The position numbers and the translations under genes are program-made. This document shows positions 10,449-22,904 of a DNA stretch of 64,000 bases, in pieces. Origin of the DNA: Typha latifolia (lineage: Eukaryota; Streptophyta; Magnoliopsida; Poales; Typhaceae); contig CM034102.1 in NCBI GenBank assembly GCA_019914945.1, forward strand, positions 2,035,501-2,099,500. Reading direction: 5' to 3'. The first letter of the stretch is position 1. Each line of letters starts with the position of its first letter. A model generated the notes under the pieces. It made no database searches. It was given only the letters and a program-made list of their open reading frames with translations, and was not told the origin of the DNA.

Positions 10449-11176
10449 CAAGACTTTTGTACCAAAAGCTTGTTATGATAAATAAATAAATAAGCTTCTA
10501 TACAACACTTGGAGCATGCTCTTAGAACTAAGAGGAGAAGCTGCTCCAACTATAGCTATTGGTAATTAGGGTGAGATTACTTCCTGCTAGAGTGGTACTT
10601 GTGGAAATAGCAGATATGTATCTTACAGTTGCAAGTAAATATATTTGTGGAGAAGCAAACCTGATCTCCCATGTGAGGATCTTTCAATAACAATAGCCAT
10701 TCTTGGAGGTACCTTTATGTTGTTCTTCGATGGGCAACTTGTGTTCCTTCTCAAAACTCTTCATGGTGTAAATAGTGGTGGTATCCAGTGATTAATTGAA
10801 GGTCAACAAGAAATTGATTCCTCCAAAGGCTTGACATTAGAAACACACTGTACTGTCATATTGTAACCATGCTAGCAAGTAAAGAAAGTGTGCATGTTCA
10901 TGTTATCCAAAGACGATGTTTCCCTACATCCTGCCTGTCTTATGAGTGTTAATAAATGAAACTCTCAGACATAAAAGTAGAATAACTGAATTTGTTCAAA
11001 TTTACATCCAGAAGCAGCAGATAAGGATATCAATGCAGGCAACAAGAGATCCAACTTTATTATCTTTTTAGAACATGATGTTTGTAACATACAGAAGAGA
11101 GCTCATATTTATGAATGTTGTTAGATCTAGTATGGATTAATACCAGAGGAGATCAAGCAAATGAATAGATTTGCTT
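10449..11176. other. Spacer between two convergent genes
   Basis: This holds the 3' UTR of the gene at 9789 (AATAAATAAATAAG near 10480 is a possible poly(A) signal) and the 3' UTR of the thioesterase on the other strand. No further gene is seen. Confidence 0.5.
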
Positions 11177-12600
11177 TTACAAGTTACTAGATGCAGCAAG
11201 ATATTTGGTGTAGCGAGCATGAGCAATTATCTTCCCAGTTTTTTTTCTCAGCTCAACTGTGGCAGCCCCGACTGCCTTTCCAGCACGCAATACCTTGGCC
11301 TCAATTTCGATTTCTTCCTGAATAACCAAAGAAGAGTACTTTAGCATCATAGTCACACTAAGAAATCTACAACTGCTACTTCATCAGATCTATTCTACAT
11401 CATGATTAATTATGCTGTTTCCTGTTGGTAAAGTGATAAACAATTGTTGCTAAGTAAATAAATAAACTAGCCAAAACAGAGCTGAACAACAAGAAGGCAA
11501 ATTATATTATTAATCGAACAAAATAGCCTAGTAAAGTAGGAATTAAGAGAGAAAAACTAGTTAATCTGGTCATATTGATAGATTATACATCCTAAATTTG
11601 ACTGTGAATTCTATCCTCTACTTTCTGAAGATTCTGCGAATCTGATTGGTGCCAATTCATGTTTAGAGTTAAAGAATGTCTAGGTTTACTACACAATACA
11701 TGTAGCAAGCATGGGTCAGTAATAGAAAGTACCAACTGAAATGATTATCAATTTAGAATATATCAGCGGAAGATAAAATAAAGAATAAGAATAACTCCAC
11801 ATTCAATCAAAGGGTATCAAAATCCAGAAAGTAATTATACAGAATATTCCTCAGTTCCTGTTCTTCCTTACCTAGCAAAGTACCTGGGCATACAAGTATA
11901 TGAATAAGTTAAATAGTTAAAAAAATAAAGTGTTCTACTACTCAACTTCACTTCAAATGAATTGATTCGTTGCCAATCCATCTATCTAACAGCATGACAC
12001 AAAAACCACAAAATTCTTGTTGTCACAGGAGAAATCAATGCCTATCAGTTTATCAAGTCAAAGGTACACCATTACAATCACAGTCCATGATGTTGATGTA
12101 GGCAATCTAAATTCTTCACCACCAGAGCTCCACCTTACAATTTTCATATATAATTATTGAAAAGTCCAGTCCTTTCTTGACAATGTTATGCTAATATTAA
12201 GCCATAAGCAAAAACTGAGCTGGACTTTATTCTAATCCGCATGGCATATCGAGGATTGTTTCTCCTCACAAATAATATAAAGCTAACCATTCCTTCTAAC
12301 AAGGGAATATTGAACCAAAAGAAAGGCGACTGGTCATATGAAGCAAATTAAGGCATATTTCTGACCACCTAGAAGTTCTAGATCTCTAATTACCACAAGA
12401 ATAAGTATTTTCCCATCTCAAAATTTCTAACCTTCAGTGAACCAATCCTTCTGGTTTCTTCCAAATCAGAAAACCCGGTTCATCTTTCCTCAATCCCAAT
12501 CAAATTTCCTCAACCCAAAACACAACCAATCCAGGAAAACAACAAGAAGAAAAGAAGGGATCTTGTTTCCTTCTTTGAACAACCAAACGAATATAAGATG

Positions 12601-12645
<45 letters not shown>

Positions 12646-13088
12646 GAGAGAGAGAGAGAGAAACCCACATTGGCAAAGGCGGCATCCAAGTAAGATATGC
12701 TCATCTCGAGAGGCGCGCCCCTCGTGCGCGCCCCGGCGGTGTAGAAAGCGGCGGAGCCGACCAGTTCGATCAGCGACGCGGTGGCCCCGCCGTGTATGAA
12801 CTTGCCCGTGTTCTAAAACCAGAGACATGGAGATCGCATCAAAATCGAAACAGATACGACTAGAAATCCAGAGAGAGAGAGAGAGAGAGAGAGAGCCAGG
12901 GGGCTTACGAGGAGGCGAGGAGGGACGACAAAGGAGCAGAGGAGGCGGCTGGGCTCGACGAGATCGATGCGGAGGCCGCGGAGGACGAAGGCATCGTAGA
13001 ATTTAGAAGGGATGGATTCGAGGGATGGGGTCGGGAGGATCTCCATCGCCGCCGTTTCCAGCGCTCTCTTCGCCGCCTCCAAATCCAT
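11177..13088 (-). CDS. HotDog-fold acyl-CoA thioesterase (ACOT13/PaaI-like)
   Basis: It hydrolyses acyl-CoA thioesters and belongs to the single-HotDog 4HBT family. Exons are 13088-12909, 12812-12669 and 11317-11177, all phase 0, giving 154 residues, the usual length of plant ACOT13-like proteins. Exon 1 carries the N-terminal helix and FVVPPRLL; exon 2 has NTGKFIHGGATASLIE and SYLDAAFAN; exon 3 has EEIEIEAKVLRAGKAVG and ELRKKTGKIIAHARYTKYLA. The HGG loop is intact, but the acid that normally follows it in plant homologues (Asp in xLVDL, from memory of the family) is Glu here; bacterial EntH/YdiI-type enzymes do use Glu. There is no clear targeting peptide. Both introns contain long CT tracts on the coding strand, close to the 5' splice sites. 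The start is the first ATG in the frame. Confidence 0.92.
12604..12660. repeat. GA/CT microsatellite in thioesterase intron 2
   Basis: This imperfect (GA)n tract of 57 bp reads (CT)n on the coding strand and begins 8 bases inside the donor GT at 12668-12667. Confidence 0.95.
12870..12895. repeat. GA/CT microsatellite in thioesterase intron 1
   Basis: This (GA)n tract of 26 bp lies within the 96 bp intron 12908-12813, about 13 bases from the donor; it is CT on the coding strand. Confidence 0.95.
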
Positions 13089-13897
13089 CCTATTTCGGGC
13101 CAGAAGAGATGTGACGATGACTAATGCGAGCAGAGGAGAGTGAGAACCACAAGCACGACTACGAAAACTTGGCAACTTTTTTTCCTTTCGGGTTACGACT
13201 TAACGAGTCGCGCACGTGCTTGAGAAAAAGGACACCGTTTGGATTATTAATTTACCATTTTGCTTCCTTGTTACATCCCTTTTTAGGCATATCTATCCGT
13301 TATCTCAGATATAAAACGAACTTTCCCGTTTCTAAACAAAAATGATCCAAGGCAAAGCTTCAGTAAAAGGAAGCAGCAAAATCTTTTACATTATGAAGCC
13401 AAGCATTCAATGCCATCCTTCTGCTCCTCATATACAGGGTCTCATTATAAATCCTAAATGAATAGAGTTCATAAATGGTTTAATTTGGAGTCATAAACTC
13501 TCGTTTATTTCAACCAAAAGAAAAAGAAAAAAAAACTGGCTTGCTCATAAATATTGCATCCACTTTCAAGGCCCAGGTTAGGATAAAAGTTGCCACTACA
13601 AAGCTAAAATTTTGAATACCCGATGCACGGGGGTTGGGGTTTATTAAACTGGCTCAGAAAATTTGGACCTGCAAGCTAACACAACTTGTCATGGATATCT
13701 GCTATGTTAGGCAGCAGAGTGTGTATTCTTCTTCATCTGCTGATGTCAATCCCTGCAATTAAACAAATTACTCTTCAGTAATGGTTTCATGCGGCAAAGC
13801 ACGAGGGTAGCAAGAACTTCCATTAGATAGCATCAGCAACATGAGATGTATAGAACTTAGGGTTTGCAATAAATAAGAAGTTGCACAAGAACCTTGA
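13089..13897. other. Thioesterase promoter and PDI 3' region
   Basis: The right part holds the 3' UTR of the protein disulfide isomerase and the left part the upstream region of the thioesterase, both minus-strand genes. No other gene is recognised. Confidence 0.5.
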
Positions 13898-16800
13898 TCA
13901 TAGCTCGTCTTGTAGGGAGTCATGTTCATCGATAACATGACGGTTCTTTTGTATGAAATTAATGATGTCCTCTGCAGTCCTACCCCCTTCATACTGCAAA
14001 AGTTTCCCACTTGCTGAAGAGAAGTACATTGTTGGGTAACCCCGAACTTGAAATTCATTTGGAATGTCATTTGCTGAACCATCCTATAATCCAATATCAA
14101 AGATAAAACAACTCAGCAAATATTTTAAGAATATAAGTTCCTTATTCAAATGTAGATTTGGAAAGAAAATAAAATAATCACATTAGACAAATTCAACAAT
14201 CACCATGGATGAAGTAAATGGTGTTTAAGCAACAACTTAATAATTTCTACAATTCTACAATGAGAGATCAACTTTGTTATAATGATAGAGTATTATGTTG
14301 TTTTACTAGCTGTTACTGGTAGATGACTGGCTTTGGTTCTAAATATTCTGTTGAGACAAAATTTGGGAGGGGATGGTCATCTGTATGATACAACAATACT
14401 ATTGCTACCTAATTCGGGTAGTAATCAGTTTCTCAACTCCAACTAGGTATCTTGCTACTGTCATCTCTCAATTCATTACAACAACCTAACGAGATGGTCT
14501 GGCATACAACTTGCAAAAGTTCAAATCGCAATAATCCCAGGAAAAATAAAACATTATGAAATTTATGATCATCCAGCTAGATGAGTCATGACATCTACTG
14601 CAAAGAGAAGAGACTAGAACCAAAAAAAAGCCATGATGTGCCAGAAAATTTATGATTCATAAAACTTGAACCATTCTAAGTTTCTAAGATAACATAAGTT
14701 ACCATCTTCGCAATGATGACATCAGCCTCATTTTCAAATGAAACAGCTACTTCATCCAAGATAGGTGCTAGTTTCTTGCAATGTCCACACCAAGGTGCAT
14801 AAAACTCCAACAGGACTGCAAAAGGAAAATCCATTAACTATGGAATGGAAAGAACAATAAGAGCCCTTTAGGAAGCTATAACCTATCCTATCCATATAAT
14901 ATCAAAATTTGCACGCAAAAATGGAGGCATAAATAAGAAGAATAAGAAGAATAAGAAGCTTTCCTGTTTATATATCAAAATGGCCATTGTATACCAAACA
15001 CCAAGCGCTCACAATGGCAATAATTTTTGCACTAATTACTACTTTACTAGCATGTTTGACTAAAAAGGCGAGGCGTATAGGCAAATATTATGTAAATCTA
15101 TTATTAGTGTAAAGTTTGAATGCAAAAGTGTTTGTTGTTTGTCTTTTAAGGGTCCTCAGCAAACAAAACTATTGCAATTAAATCTGCTTCAGTGCCAAAG
15201 CCCAGGTAACGATTTGTGCTGACAATTGGTCATATTGTGTTGTACTAAACTTACATGAAGTACCTAATCAAAAGTATGGAAATGAGTTTTCATACACTTC
15301 ACATTGTTGCATACAACTTATTACTCCAAGCTTCAAAATCTATCAAGTTTCACTACTTGCTTCTCCATACACCACACAGTATACATTTCTACTTTCTCAC
15401 TCCTTTTCTCTTACCCAACACCACTAAAAAGCTCTTGAGAAGGAAAAAAACAGCTAATGCATCAATAGTATGTCACACATCACATGACTTTGATCACATG
15501 TTTTGGCATAAATTCTTTTGGACAACTTTCTTTAATCATTCTAGACAGTTGATACAAGAAATTGCAATCTGAAAGAGAGGTAAGCATATAACCATATACA
15601 GAAAATTGGGTATATCAGTACTCAGAAGGACTAACCATTCTTTTTAGAGTTTAAAACCATTTCATTGAGATTGTCTGCCACAACAACTTTGACAGGATCA
15701 TTATTATTGTGAGGAGCTGGCTGTGACTTTCTATATGGTTTTAAGCTCCCCTCCTACATCCACCACATGTTTGAATTAGAAAATGATAAAATAATCAATT
15801 ATATAACAAAGCCCAAAAAAAGCAAGGAAATGTTGGCATCATAGAAATTATATAAAAAAAATGTAGAAAAATGAAAATAACAGACTTCCAGGAACCAATA
15901 ATTGTGAAATACAACAAATATTTTGTAATAGGGACATACCATGTACTCCTTCAGCCACAATGCAATCTGATCAGGTTTGAGGTTTGACTTCAGAAACTTT
16001 GTTCCATCATTTTCTTGTAAGATAACTAGGGGCACCTGATCTTCCCGGAGGCCGAAAAACTGTTGATTTATGTACAGCCAAAAAGTCTGTTACAAACTAT
16101 TTAACAGGCTATATAACTAGGATGAAGAAAATACAAGTTCACAGAACTTATCGAACGAATTACCATAACTTACTTGGAAAGCACCTTGGCTGGCATCCAG
16201 GTCACCAACAAGAAAGCTTATATTCTTTCCCTTGTAGCTCTCAGCAATCTCATAGTACTTGGACTTGAACGTATCAAATAGTTCATCGCTGAAGTTCACA
16301 AAAAGCAAAACCTATTCTTTGCAAAGATAAGCAACATAAATAAGACAGCAAAATAGGAAATAAGAATGGTATAACTAGGACACTGAAATTAATCTGTATA
16401 CAGTGTTTCAATATATTACTATCCACCAACTTAATGAATTTGTCATGCCTACATTAATGGACTGAAAGTGATAAATAGAATTGCAGATGATTTATTAACT
16501 CAGTTTTGGAGAGATAATAATCCTTACTTTGACATTAGGGCTGTTGAAGAACTTCATTACAAAAGGGTGGTTGCTAGGATCTTTATTGAAGGTAGTAACA
16601 ATTGGAATACTTGAAGATTCAACAAAACGTTGTAAAGCATCCACACGAAAATCCTGCAGGAGCTCATAAACATTATATTACCAGCATAGCAACCATCATC
16701 TTCAAAGAATGAATTGACGTCCATTATGTCATCAATGTTTATCTGCATGCACAAATCTAATACTGTCCAAACATGCATGAGAAGGGGAATATGATTCATT

Positions 16801-18358
16801 GAGATCTTGAATACCTGCGTATCAATGAAAAGTTCATCAAATGGCTTAAACAACCTAACAAAGGGTTGTTTAACTGTTGTTTCCCCACGAGGAAGGAGAC
16901 TGGTATTCAAGGTATGACCAAATTCATAGTCAGAGCGTAATTTCTCAGCAACAGTAGTGAAGTTTTCATATTCCTCTACAGAAAATTCAGAGAATACCCC
17001 AACCTATAACAAGTTAGGAGGATGAAGTAAAAGTGTCAATCAATTGGATGAAAGAGAGGTAAGAAAGAAAACAAAGAAAACAAGATGGATATCATACAAT
17101 AGTGATCTTCTTGTCACTGATAAGCTTATCAGCATCATCTGATGATTCAATTTCTGAAGACGCAGGACCAACTTGTTTCTTCAAATATTCAACTATACCA
17201 TCGGCACTTCGAGGACCTTTGTATTCTTGGATTTCCTTTCCCCCATTCCGCAGAATCCTCAGTGTTGGAAATCCCTTTATCTCATACTTTGAGGCAAGTC
17301 CTTTGTTTAGATCATCATTAGCATCAACTTTAGCTAGAATGACTGGAGGATCGTGCTTAGTCAGCACTGATGCAGCCTTCTCATACTAAAAGATGAAAAC
17401 CAGAAATGTGGCTCAATAAATAAGAAAGATCACCTAATCTTGTAAAATTTTGACGATAGTATATAAAGTTTTTCATTTTTTTATACCTCGGGAGCAAGTT
17501 TCTTACAATGACCACACCTGTTAAGGGTACAGCAGAGTACATTTCATCAGCGACAGAAATAAATGAAGACAAAGAATATTTAGCATGATTTCTAAAGATA
17601 GAAAATAACAAAAAGAACAATAGCAACCAAATATATGGAATTAACTATCAGGATCTTGGGAACATTACGCAATATCACTGCACTTTGGAATGAGGGCCCA
17701 ATATATAGACGAACTTGGAAGTCCCTCATCAGGATTAACATAATCTATGAAGACCTTTCTTTACTTAACTGAAAATCTAAAAAAAGACATAAAGGTAACA
17801 TCCATAACAGATACGATAATGACGGAGGACAGTACAAATATGTGATAGAGTGACTCAATAGTCCGAGGGGACTAGAATTAGACGCTAGAGATTCAGCATC
17901 ACCGCAATCATAAACAAAACTCAATTTTCCTAGATATATTCATGAAACTTATGAATAAAATATTGAAATCAAGACCGGTATATTGATTATTAGTTCAATC
18001 AATAAAAGAAACAGAGCAGGAACTATAGTCTAAAGTACAAAAAAAAAAATTAAAACCTCCCTTTTATACACCCATTATGATCACAAACCCTGAACTCAAC
18101 GAAACAAAAGCTTGATAAGATATATCTGGGAACTTTATATTACCATGGGGCATAGAACTCGACGACGACGAAGGGATGCTTGGACACAGTCTCGGAGAAG
18201 TTTGAGGCATCGAGGGTGAGGACCGCCGAAGGCTCTGCCTCTTCCCCCGCTGCCGCACCACCAGCACCGCCCTCCGCCTCCGCCGCGACTGTGAGGGTTA
18301 GAGAGAGCAACAAGAAGAGGAGGAGGCCGAAGAAGGTCCAAACCCTAGAAGTCGCCAT
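13898..18358 (-). CDS. Protein disulfide isomerase, a-b-b'-a' type (PDIL1-like)
   Basis: It catalyses disulfide formation and isomerisation in the ER lumen. Ten exons join in frame: 18358-18144, 17517-17487, 17385-17098, 17003-16815, 16653-16528, 16311-16174, 16059-15940, 15753-15636, 14815-14703 and 14083-13898, for 507 residues, normal for the family. A signal peptide (leucine-rich, about residues 8-25) is followed by an acidic stretch. The first thioredoxin domain has [15 protein letters not shown], with the W codon split by intron 1; two redox-inactive b domains follow; the second active site is again [14 protein letters not shown]. Cis-proline motifs GFPTLR and GYPTMYF are present. The C-terminus is QDEL rather than KDEL or HDEL, a variant ER-retention tail. 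It is divergent from the PAXX-like gene, with about 535 bp between start codons. Confidence 0.97.
14931..14958. repeat. AAG-rich microsatellite in a PDI intron
   Basis: A short imperfect array of AATAAGAAG units lies within the intron between the exons at 15636 and 14815. Confidence 0.7.
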
Positions 18359-18893
18359 GAGGGAGATAGAGAACTCTGCAACACTTTTCCTTGTTCTCGG
18401 CTTTCTACGAGCTATGCAGGATTGCAGGTCAGTTGCTACTTGCTAACACGGTATCGTCTTTGCTTACGTTTTTTTTTTTTTCTTTTCTTTTGCATATCCC
18501 CATCTACATTTTAACTATATTATGAAAGAAATCCTTTTCGTTCTTCCTCACTCTTTTATCTCATTTTCATAATAGTCCTCTTATTTTCTTTATAAACCGA
18601 ATGAGCTGTTTTGTTTTTCTTCAATTGCGGTTTGCGGATATACTTGAAAGAGGAAACGTAAGAGGGTTTAAGTAATTAGAGGAAACATAGGTGGGTGATG
18701 TGCAAAAGATGCCAGCAGTAAGACGGCGACATACGAGCTTTCGTCGCCGGATAGTCCTGTATTAACGAATCTCACCGATAATGCGGTGCCGACTTCAACC
18801 AGGTTGAATGAGTTCCGCGCGGTGCCTGCTGCCTTCGTGCGGTTTAAGCGACCTCCTCTCTCGTCTTCTTCCTCCGTTCGATTCCTCTCCTTC
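18359..18893. promoter_or_regulatory. Shared divergent promoter of PDI and PAXX-like gene
   Basis: The 535 bp between the two divergent ATGs must hold both 5' UTRs and promoters. It contains a T-rich block near 18470-18495 and pyrimidine-rich text near 18850-18890. No clear single TATA box dominates. Bidirectional control is an inference from the spacing. Confidence 0.5.
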
Positions 18894-21800
18894 ATGGCGG
18901 CAAAGAAGGGATTCGATGACTTCGATCCCATATTTGGAGAAGTGAAAGTGGAATCGAGTGAACTTGGTGCTTCCATATCTCTTCGCCCTCTCCTCTTCTA
19001 CGCCCACGCTCTCGACTCCTCTCGCTTCCAAATCATCGTCTCCGACTTCCATTCCCTCTCTTGGGATCGCGTCCTCACGATCCCCGAACTTGAAGACCTT
19101 GTAATTCTTATCATCCTAAACTATGATTTGATTTTGATGTAGTAGCAAGAAGATCAGATTTTTGTTTTAACCGAGATTTTGTTTGGTTTTTCCTCCTCCT
19201 TAAAAAACGATCCGCAAGAGAAGGTAGGTATACAACTTTACGATATTTCAGGCTATTTTGAGTTCAAAATTTATGAATCCTTTTCCTTTTAGAAGATTGA
19301 AAGACCATTCTTTTAGGGTAGTAATCGCTCTAATCAAGTATGTATCCGTCTCGCTTTTGATAGTTCATTTAGTCCTCTTAATGGATGGCCCCTTAGACAG
19401 GACTGGACCATTTGCAGTAGTCCGTTTGCTGCTACTGGTGTTCTTTTATCCAATGTATGAGAGTTTTGTTATCAATATCTGCTTCATTACTGAATTCTTG
19501 TATGGGTGTGTTCTATGCAGAGAGATGACATCGGGATTGGTGGTACATGGTCTGATTTTGTTGATTATTTCAAATCTTCTCTGTCTATGGGGGAAGTAAA
19601 GCTTGTTCTCAATGGTCAGCCAAACAGTGACACTGGTTAGTCTTACAGGCCTTATTGATCAACATATTTGTTTATGCATTTGGTAGTCTAGATGTATCCT
19701 ATCTGAGCTGGATGTGAATCACAAAATACTACTGCACTTCTGTTGCATAAAGCATATTCCAGTAACTTTGAAATATGTCCAACTATAATTTACCATTACC
19801 TTCCATGTGTTTTCTTATCCATACATGACCATGTATTAGACAAACAGACAGGCCCGCATCAATAGTTCAATACAATTTGAAGTTCTATGTATGATATAAT
19901 ATAACCAAAGCTCCAAGAACTTTGAGGCTTAGCTCGTGATGTGGAATTGTCTTTGCTGGATTGCGTGGAGTTCCTGACAGAAACACTGGTAAATGAAGTG
20001 TAAACACAGTGTAGCTTTGAATCTTGGCTTGAAGAAGAGTGGAATGACAAATGGAACAGTAGACCAGTCGTTTCACAATGAATTATTATTCTTGAAAAAT
20101 GATCACATTTTTTTTATGTGTTGCATTCTGAATTTACTTTTCCTGTTTTTCCCTTCTTTGTATGGGTGCTGCCTTTACCGATGATTTCCTGAGAATTGGC
20201 AAAATTAGTTTTCTAAATTTTTTTTTTAGACAAAACTATGGCAATCCTCCTTAAATTTCAAGTTTCTTATGGCAATGTTACTTATCAATATCAGATATGA
20301 TTTTCTTGTTGTTTAGGTGTTGGCTATGCAAATTTGATGGTTGTCAAGTCCAAGGGGCTACCGCGCATTTGTGTTTCTCTCAACAGACTCATAAACTCCT
20401 CAGTTGATGATTCAATAGCCAAATTTTCTCTAGCACTTTATGGAGCATTAAAGAACCAGCATAAAAACACTTTGAAAGGTTGTTGTTCCTAGTTACTGCC
20501 CCACGTAGAAATAGCTGTCCTTTTTCCTTTTCTTTTCTGTTTTGGTTAGCACATTTTCACATACTTGATACTGGAACCAGCTTGTCAGTCGTATTAAATG
20601 GACTGTAAGCATTGCCCTCTCTGGTTAGCTTTTTTAGTGTTACAATATATAATTTCCTTTAAGAATTTGCGTAGTGACAAGGTTTGAATGTTTGTTTGTT
20701 TTCAAATCCCAATCTTCTGTAATTTGTACTATCTTTCCTTTGTCTTTCTCATAATTTAGTCATCGTCCCCCCCTGCAGATATTAACTAACTAGACGTGTC
20801 AATTTTTGTTCCTCATTCTGGTTATGGTGGAGATTAGGGGATGCGAGATTTAGGTAGGTTATGCTTCATTTGGTTTAGGTGAGGAAAGGAAAGTACCTGT
20901 GTTTTGATGCTTTTAGCTCCTGCATTCATCATCAAAAGCTATGAAGGCAGGTCAGTCCCACCATAATGTTGGTCTCAATACGGTGGAATGTAGCCTATGT
21001 AGGTCAGTCTCATAATTTGCGTGGTAACAAATTTGCATATGAGTATATGGAATGGGTTATGTTAGAATCAAGAAAGTTAGCTTAAAGGATTGGACTTAGT
21101 TTGAGTGCAACTAAGTGATAGGTGGATCTGTCCAATGCACATTTTGGTTGTCCAAACTCCAAAGCAATTTTTAAGTTTGATGAGAAGAATTTATTTCTAG
21201 TTGAACCTCACACAATAGCTCGAGGCGGTGTATGAAAGAGAATATAATGTAGTAATTTCTTCTTGTTGACCTGTCAGATTCAGAAATAAAGTGATATAAG
21301 TTGCATCATACTGTACACTTCCTCTTTACATGTATTGGTAAAAGTCACAAAGACACTGCTTCTTTGATGTCATTCTTGCTTGGAGATTTTAATAGGTGGT
21401 GATGACAATGGCTATCCTTTTATTAATTAGATGCTATGAATATGATTGACATCAAAAATTTAGTTTTTTTTTTATATCACCAAATCTTTATGATTATTTC
21501 TAGAGCATTCTTCCAGGAAATGATGCAATGATTTTAAGAGTTTGCTGTACCAAATTCACTCTCTTCTTTGTTAATCAATTTGTATATATCAATTTATATG
21601 GTTTTTCCTCAGTGAACCTTCCTGAGTCTTTGTGTTGGAAAATGGAAATCTTATGCCTACTTACATTATTGTGTATAACTTTATATATACATATACATAA
21701 CTACATATATGTTAATATACTTGTCTTGGAAATGGATTATCTTCTCAAATAGATTGATTTGATATAAATACTTTACTTTTATTTTTCTTTACTTTGATAT

Positions 21801-22904
21801 TGTCATAATGATCTGTTTATTGTTTCTTCTGTATTAGAACAACAGCATTCAGCACGGTTGATGGGAATCCTATCATCTGAAAGGGTAGGTTTACCAATTA
21901 TGAGCAACTTGCTCTTGCTTCATTTATCATATAGATTTTGGTGGTTTTGTTGGATTGCTACTTGATTGCCCACATGATATTGGTCAGCCATGGAATTTCT
22001 TGTATATTTCTATTGTTTGGATATAAGTAAGTTCTAGAAAATCTTTCTTTAAGATGGTTCTTTTCGACTTCGTCTTAAGGAGTTCATGTGCTTCTCTCTT
22101 TTTTCATTTTACAGGAAAAGAATGATATTCTGCAGAAACAACTTGATTCTCTTTCTTTTCTGAGCAAAAGTAAGGTACCCAAGTCAAAGTTATCAGACAA
22201 GTCTCCAACTACATCTGATACCATCACCAACTATGATCAAGCCATAATATCTGAGGTTCAAAAGCCTTTAGGTGAAATATTTCTCTGCTTCTCTTTTTTA
22301 TTTTTCTCCCTGATAGACATATGTTTTTTCTTTCAAATAAAAACACTCATCAGTACAAGCATTAAATTATTAGATGTTTTACTTTTTCTGGCTCATTTGC
22401 TTTAGTGCCCAATTATGTTAGATGATAACCTGAAACCTTGTTCGCAATTTAGTGTTCGTTTTATCTAGGCAATAAATCAAGGACAGACGTGTTTAACCTT
22501 TTAGACTAGAACAACACTATGGACATGCCGTTTAGAGCTCTTATGTGGTCCTTGGAATGATCGTCCCCAGGTCTACAATTCTTAGAAGTTATAAATATTA
22601 TTATGATATCTGTTGATACACTGATAGGTTGTTAATCAAACTCAAATATTATTTTCAAAGCTCCTTTTTTATCAGCTAACAAAATTGCTAATGCAGAAGT
22701 CTCGCCTACGAAAGATTCTCAATCAACAAGACATGTTCAGCGGGTTGCTCCTGTATCTCGCAGGTTGCCAGGGCATTATATTTGTTCTTATGTTCTCCAA
22801 AGTTTATTACATCTGTTCTGTTGTCCTAATTGGATGCCTTTTGCTGCAGGGCAAGAGTCAGAGGTGTTTCCATACAAGATACTGAGGGTGATAATGAAAA
22901 GTAA
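18894..22904 (+). CDS. XRCC4-superfamily end-joining factor, PAXX-like
   Basis: Seven exons join in frame: 18894-19100, 19521-19635, 20317-20478, 21838-21884, 22115-22271, 22697-22763 and 22850-22904, giving 269 residues. The first half looks like the beta-rich head domain of the XRCC4/XLF/PAXX group (SLRPLLFYAHALDSSRF, VSDFHSLSWDR, then RDDIGIGGTWSDFVDYF). A predicted coiled-coil stalk follows (LKEQQHSARLMGILSSEREK, NDILQKQLDSL), and then a Ser/Lys-rich tail. The tail ends RRARVRGVSIQDTEGDNEK, a short conserved-looking basic-acidic end that could be the Ku-binding motif. PAXX joins Ku at DNA breaks in non-homologous end joining, and plant PAXX has been described. The assignment rests on overall layout and remembered similarity, so a related XLF-type protein is possible. 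Confidence 0.72.

Noticed and set aside
12437..12799. Arg/Glu repeat protein on the plus strand
   Set aside because: It is the translation of a GA microsatellite inside a thioesterase intron plus the antisense of exon 2.
13768..14100. Separate minus-strand ORF in the PDI region
   Set aside because: The PDI last exon in another frame explains this stretch fully, with correct thioredoxin-domain sequence and a QDEL end.
19859..20184. Short ORFs on both strands near 20 kb
   Set aside because: They lie inside intron 2 of the PAXX-like gene and lack any coding signature.
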